This document shows, in pieces, positions 8,590 through 9,736 of a DNA stretch of 9,736 bases (positions are counted from its first letter, which is position 1; every line of letters starts with the position of its first letter). The notes beneath the pieces were generated by a model. It was not told the DNA's origin. It ran no database searches and worked only from the letters and a program-made list of their open reading frames with translations. Source of the DNA: CAYLNM01 sp964385045 (GTDB lineage: Bacteria; Planctomycetota; Phycisphaerae; Phycisphaerales; SM1A02); assembly GCA_964385045.1 (NCBI GenBank), contig CAYLNM010000159.1, forward strand, positions 1 through 9,736, in the 5' to 3' direction. The position numbers and the translations under genes are program-made.

Positions 8590-8604
8590 CCCCTCGCCTG
8601 AGGG
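8590..8604 (-). promoter_or_regulatory. Rrf2 gene ribosome-binding site within a small hairpin
   Basis: On the minus strand the mRNA has GAGGGG (8595-8590) nine bases before the ATG. Five bases of it pair with CCCTC at 8604-8600, closing a four-base AGGC loop. The site could be partly sequestered, which would lower or regulate translation of the Rrf2 protein. An overlapping ten-base palindrome, GGGCATGCCC at 8583-8592, offers a competing fold. Confidence 0.45.
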
Positions 8605-8706
8605 CCGCAAGTCACCGGGAATCGGCGAGTTGCGACACCGAAGCCGAAGCCGGGTTCACGGACGCAACGGGCCTCCTGCCCCGGGCGCTCGACCCGAACC
8701 GGCGAA

Positions 8707-8716
8707 ACGGTACCGT
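8707..8716. promoter_or_regulatory. Perfect palindrome ACGGTACCGT, candidate operator
   Basis: A perfect ten-base palindrome in the spacer between the divergent Rrf2 and ccoN genes, flanked by GAA on both sides. A second palindrome, GGAATTCC, lies at 8727-8734. Dimeric regulators such as Rrf2 proteins bind dyad sites, so either could be an operator; neither matches a consensus I can recall with confidence. Confidence 0.3.
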
Positions 8717-8745
8717 GAAAATCTTCGGAATTCCAGACCTTCATC

Positions 8746-8775
8746 TCCACATTTCGCGGGAAATCTCGATACAAA
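8746..8775 (+). promoter_or_regulatory. Weak sigma70-like promoter candidate for ccoN
   Basis: TCCACA at 8746-8751 (four of six matches to TTGACA) is followed after 18 bases by TACAAA at 8770-8775 (four of six to TATAAT). It lies in the most AT-rich stretch of the spacer: 23 of the 40 bases at 8751-8790 are A or T, against about one quarter overall. This would give a leader of some 80 bases before ccoN. The element is weak and other positions are possible. Confidence 0.25.
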
Positions 8776-8786
8776 TATCCGCGATT
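8762..8786. promoter_or_regulatory. Nested inverted repeat overlapping the candidate -10, possible operator
   Basis: Two nested pairs of four-base arms, AATC (8762-8765) with GATT (8783-8786) and GATA (8768-8771) with TATC (8776-8779), flank a CAAA centre. The outer arms are offset by one base because the two inner spacers are two and three bases long. It overlaps the candidate -10 of ccoN and lies close to the Rrf2 gene, as a repressor site would. It is not a good FNR box (TTGAT-N4-ATCAA). Confidence 0.35.
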
Positions 8787-8851
8787 CAGAAACGAGGGCT
8801 TCCCCGCAGGTACGGACCCGCGGTCGTCAGGGCTCTCCCCAGGCTTCATCC

Positions 8852-8857
8852 GGAGGT
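8852..8857 (+). promoter_or_regulatory. Ribosome-binding site of ccoN
   Basis: GGAGGT, seven bases before the ATG at 8865, is a near-ideal Shine-Dalgarno sequence and fixes the start. It is stronger than those of most genes in this window, fitting high expression of an oxidase operon. Confidence 0.8.
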
Positions 8858-8864
8858 ACCAGCG

Positions 8865-9736
8865 ATGAGCGCCACGTCCACCGACCCGGCCGGGACCGCG
8901 CCCGCCGATCTGGACGTCCACGACGCCGGCCAAGACGGCGACGCCGCGTCCGGCGGCGTGGTCGAGACCTTCTCGTACGACGACGACATCAGCCGCAAGT
9001 TCGCCCTCGCGACGGTCGTCTGGGGCATCGTCGGGATGCTGGTCGGCGTCTACATCGCCCTCCAGATGGTGATGCCCAGCCTCTCGTTCAACCTCGAGTG
9101 GCTCACCTTCGGCCGGCTCCGCCCGCTCCACACCAACGCGGTGATCTTCGCGTTCGCGGGCAACGCCATCTTCACCGCCGTCTACCACTCGACCCAGCGG
9201 CTCTGCAAGTGCCGCATGTGGTCGGACCTGCTCGGCCGCATCCACTTCTGGGGCTGGCAGGGCATCATCGTGGCGGCCGCGATCACGCTCCCGCTCGGCA
9301 TCACGCAGAGCCGCGAGTACGCGGAGCTCGAGTGGCCCATCGACCTCGCCATCACCGTGGTCTGGGTCATCTTCGCGGTCAACTTCTTCATGACCCTGAA
9401 GAACCGCCGCGAGCGGCACATCTACGTCGCGATCTGGTTCTACATCGCCTCGATCATCGCGGTCGCGGTCCTGCACGTCTTCAACAACCTCTGGGTCGTC
9501 GCCGGTCCCTGGAAGAGCTACTCGATCTACAGCGGGACGCAGGACGCGTTCATGCAGTGGTGGTACGGCCACAACGCGGTGGCCTTCTTCCTCACCACGC
9601 CGTTCCTCGGCCTGATGTACTACTACCTGCCGAAGGCCGCCGACCGGCCGGTGTTCTCCTACCGGCTGTCGATCGTGCACTTCTGGTCCCTGGTGTTCAT
9701 CTACATCTGGGCCGGCCCTCACCACCTGCACTACAC
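8865..9736 (+). CDS. ccoN: cbb3-type cytochrome c oxidase subunit I, 5' part (cut by window end)
   Basis: The first 290 residues of the catalytic haem-copper subunit of the high-affinity cbb3 oxidase, which reduces O2 in the cytoplasmic membrane; the frame is still open at the right edge. Diagnostic residues are all present: His89 in RPLHTNAVIFAFAGN (low-spin haem b ligand), His236 in QWWYGHNAVAFFLT (CuB ligand), Tyr280 in HFWSLVFIYIWAG (the Tyr cross-linked to the CuB His in this class) and His286/His287 in GPHHLHY (CuB ligands). All sit 29 residues later than the Pseudomonas stutzeri CcoN positions as I recall them (60, 207, 251, 257, 258). Hydrophobic helices match: about 47-68, 88-108, 127-146, 158-177, 186-207, 235-253 and 268-283. 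The first 40 residues are an acidic, Ala/Gly-rich extension. The remaining helices, the high-spin haem ligand and ccoO/ccoP should lie beyond the window. It faces an Rrf2 regulator divergently. Confidence 0.96.
   Translation, partial: MSATSTDPAGTAPADLDVHDAGQDGDAASGGVVETFSYDDDISRKFALATVVWGIVGMLVGVYIALQMVMPSLSFNLEWLTFGRLRPLHTNAVIFAFAGNAIFTAVYHSTQRLCKCRMWSDLLGRIHFWGWQGIIVAAAITLPLGITQSREYAELEWPIDLAITVVWVIFAVNFFMTLKNRRERHIYVAIWFYIASIIAVAVLHVFNNLWVVAGPWKSYSIYSGTQDAFMQWWYGHNAVAFFLTTPFLGLMYYYLPKAADRPVFSYRLSIVHFWSLVFIYIWAGPHHLHY

Noticed and set aside
8768..8779. FNR/Anr box upstream of ccoN
   Set aside because: The best alignment to TTGAT-N4-ATCAA keeps only about six of ten conserved bases, so an FNR site is not supported.
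8541..9731. 396-codon minus-strand open frame
   Set aside because: It is antisense to ccoN, whose haem and copper ligands are unmistakable, and it also spans the regulatory spacer.

Overview
The window is very G+C-rich bacterial chromosome (roughly three quarters G+C by eye), dense with genes and free of mobile elements, RNA genes or CRISPR arrays that I can recognise. The high G+C, an EttA-type ABC-F protein, a cbb3 oxidase subunit with an extended N-terminus and a DUF6702-like secreted protein fit a Planctomycetota bacterium, perhaps Phycisphaerae. That assignment is an inference from gene content and style, not proof. Because stop codons are rare at this G+C, several very long open frames antisense to real genes are spurious.

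Layout. (1) 92-1255 (+): an exported tandem peptidyl-prolyl isomerase, cyclophilin followed by FKBP. (2) 1294-1334: a strong hairpin in the convergent gap. (3) 1420-3102 (-): EttA, an energy-sensing translational throttle ABC-F ATPase. (4) About 3283-4233 (+): a small-molecule kinase of the aminoglycoside phosphotransferase/choline kinase fold, followed 27 bases later by 4261-4962 (+), an alanine-rich all-helical phasin-like protein. (5) On the minus strand, read right to left: an Rrf2-family Fe-S regulator (8580-8071), a secreted protein joining a DUF6702-like domain to a degenerate alpha/beta-hydrolase-like domain (7974-6712), and a UbiB/ADCK atypical kinase (6702-5014) starting 9 bases after it. 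(6) 8865 to the right edge (+): ccoN, subunit I of a cbb3-type cytochrome c oxidase, cut by the window end and divergent from the Rrf2 gene.

How they may work together. The clearest functional unit is the right-hand divergent locus. The Rrf2 protein keeps three Cys and one His suited to a [2Fe-2S] cluster. It faces the high-affinity terminal oxidase across a 284-base spacer containing an AT-rich island with palindromes and a weak promoter-like element. The simplest model is iron, oxygen or NO sensing that sets cbb3 expression, with UbiB possibly linked through quinone supply.

The points most worth a second look are the DUF6702/hydrolase-like fusion coupled to ubiB, the DCG (instead of DFG) motif in UbiB, the His in place of the metal-binding Asn in the small-molecule kinase, and the candidate operators between rrf2 and ccoN. 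I found nothing that amounts to a clearly new defence or mobile system; most genes are recognisable housekeeping or respiratory families.
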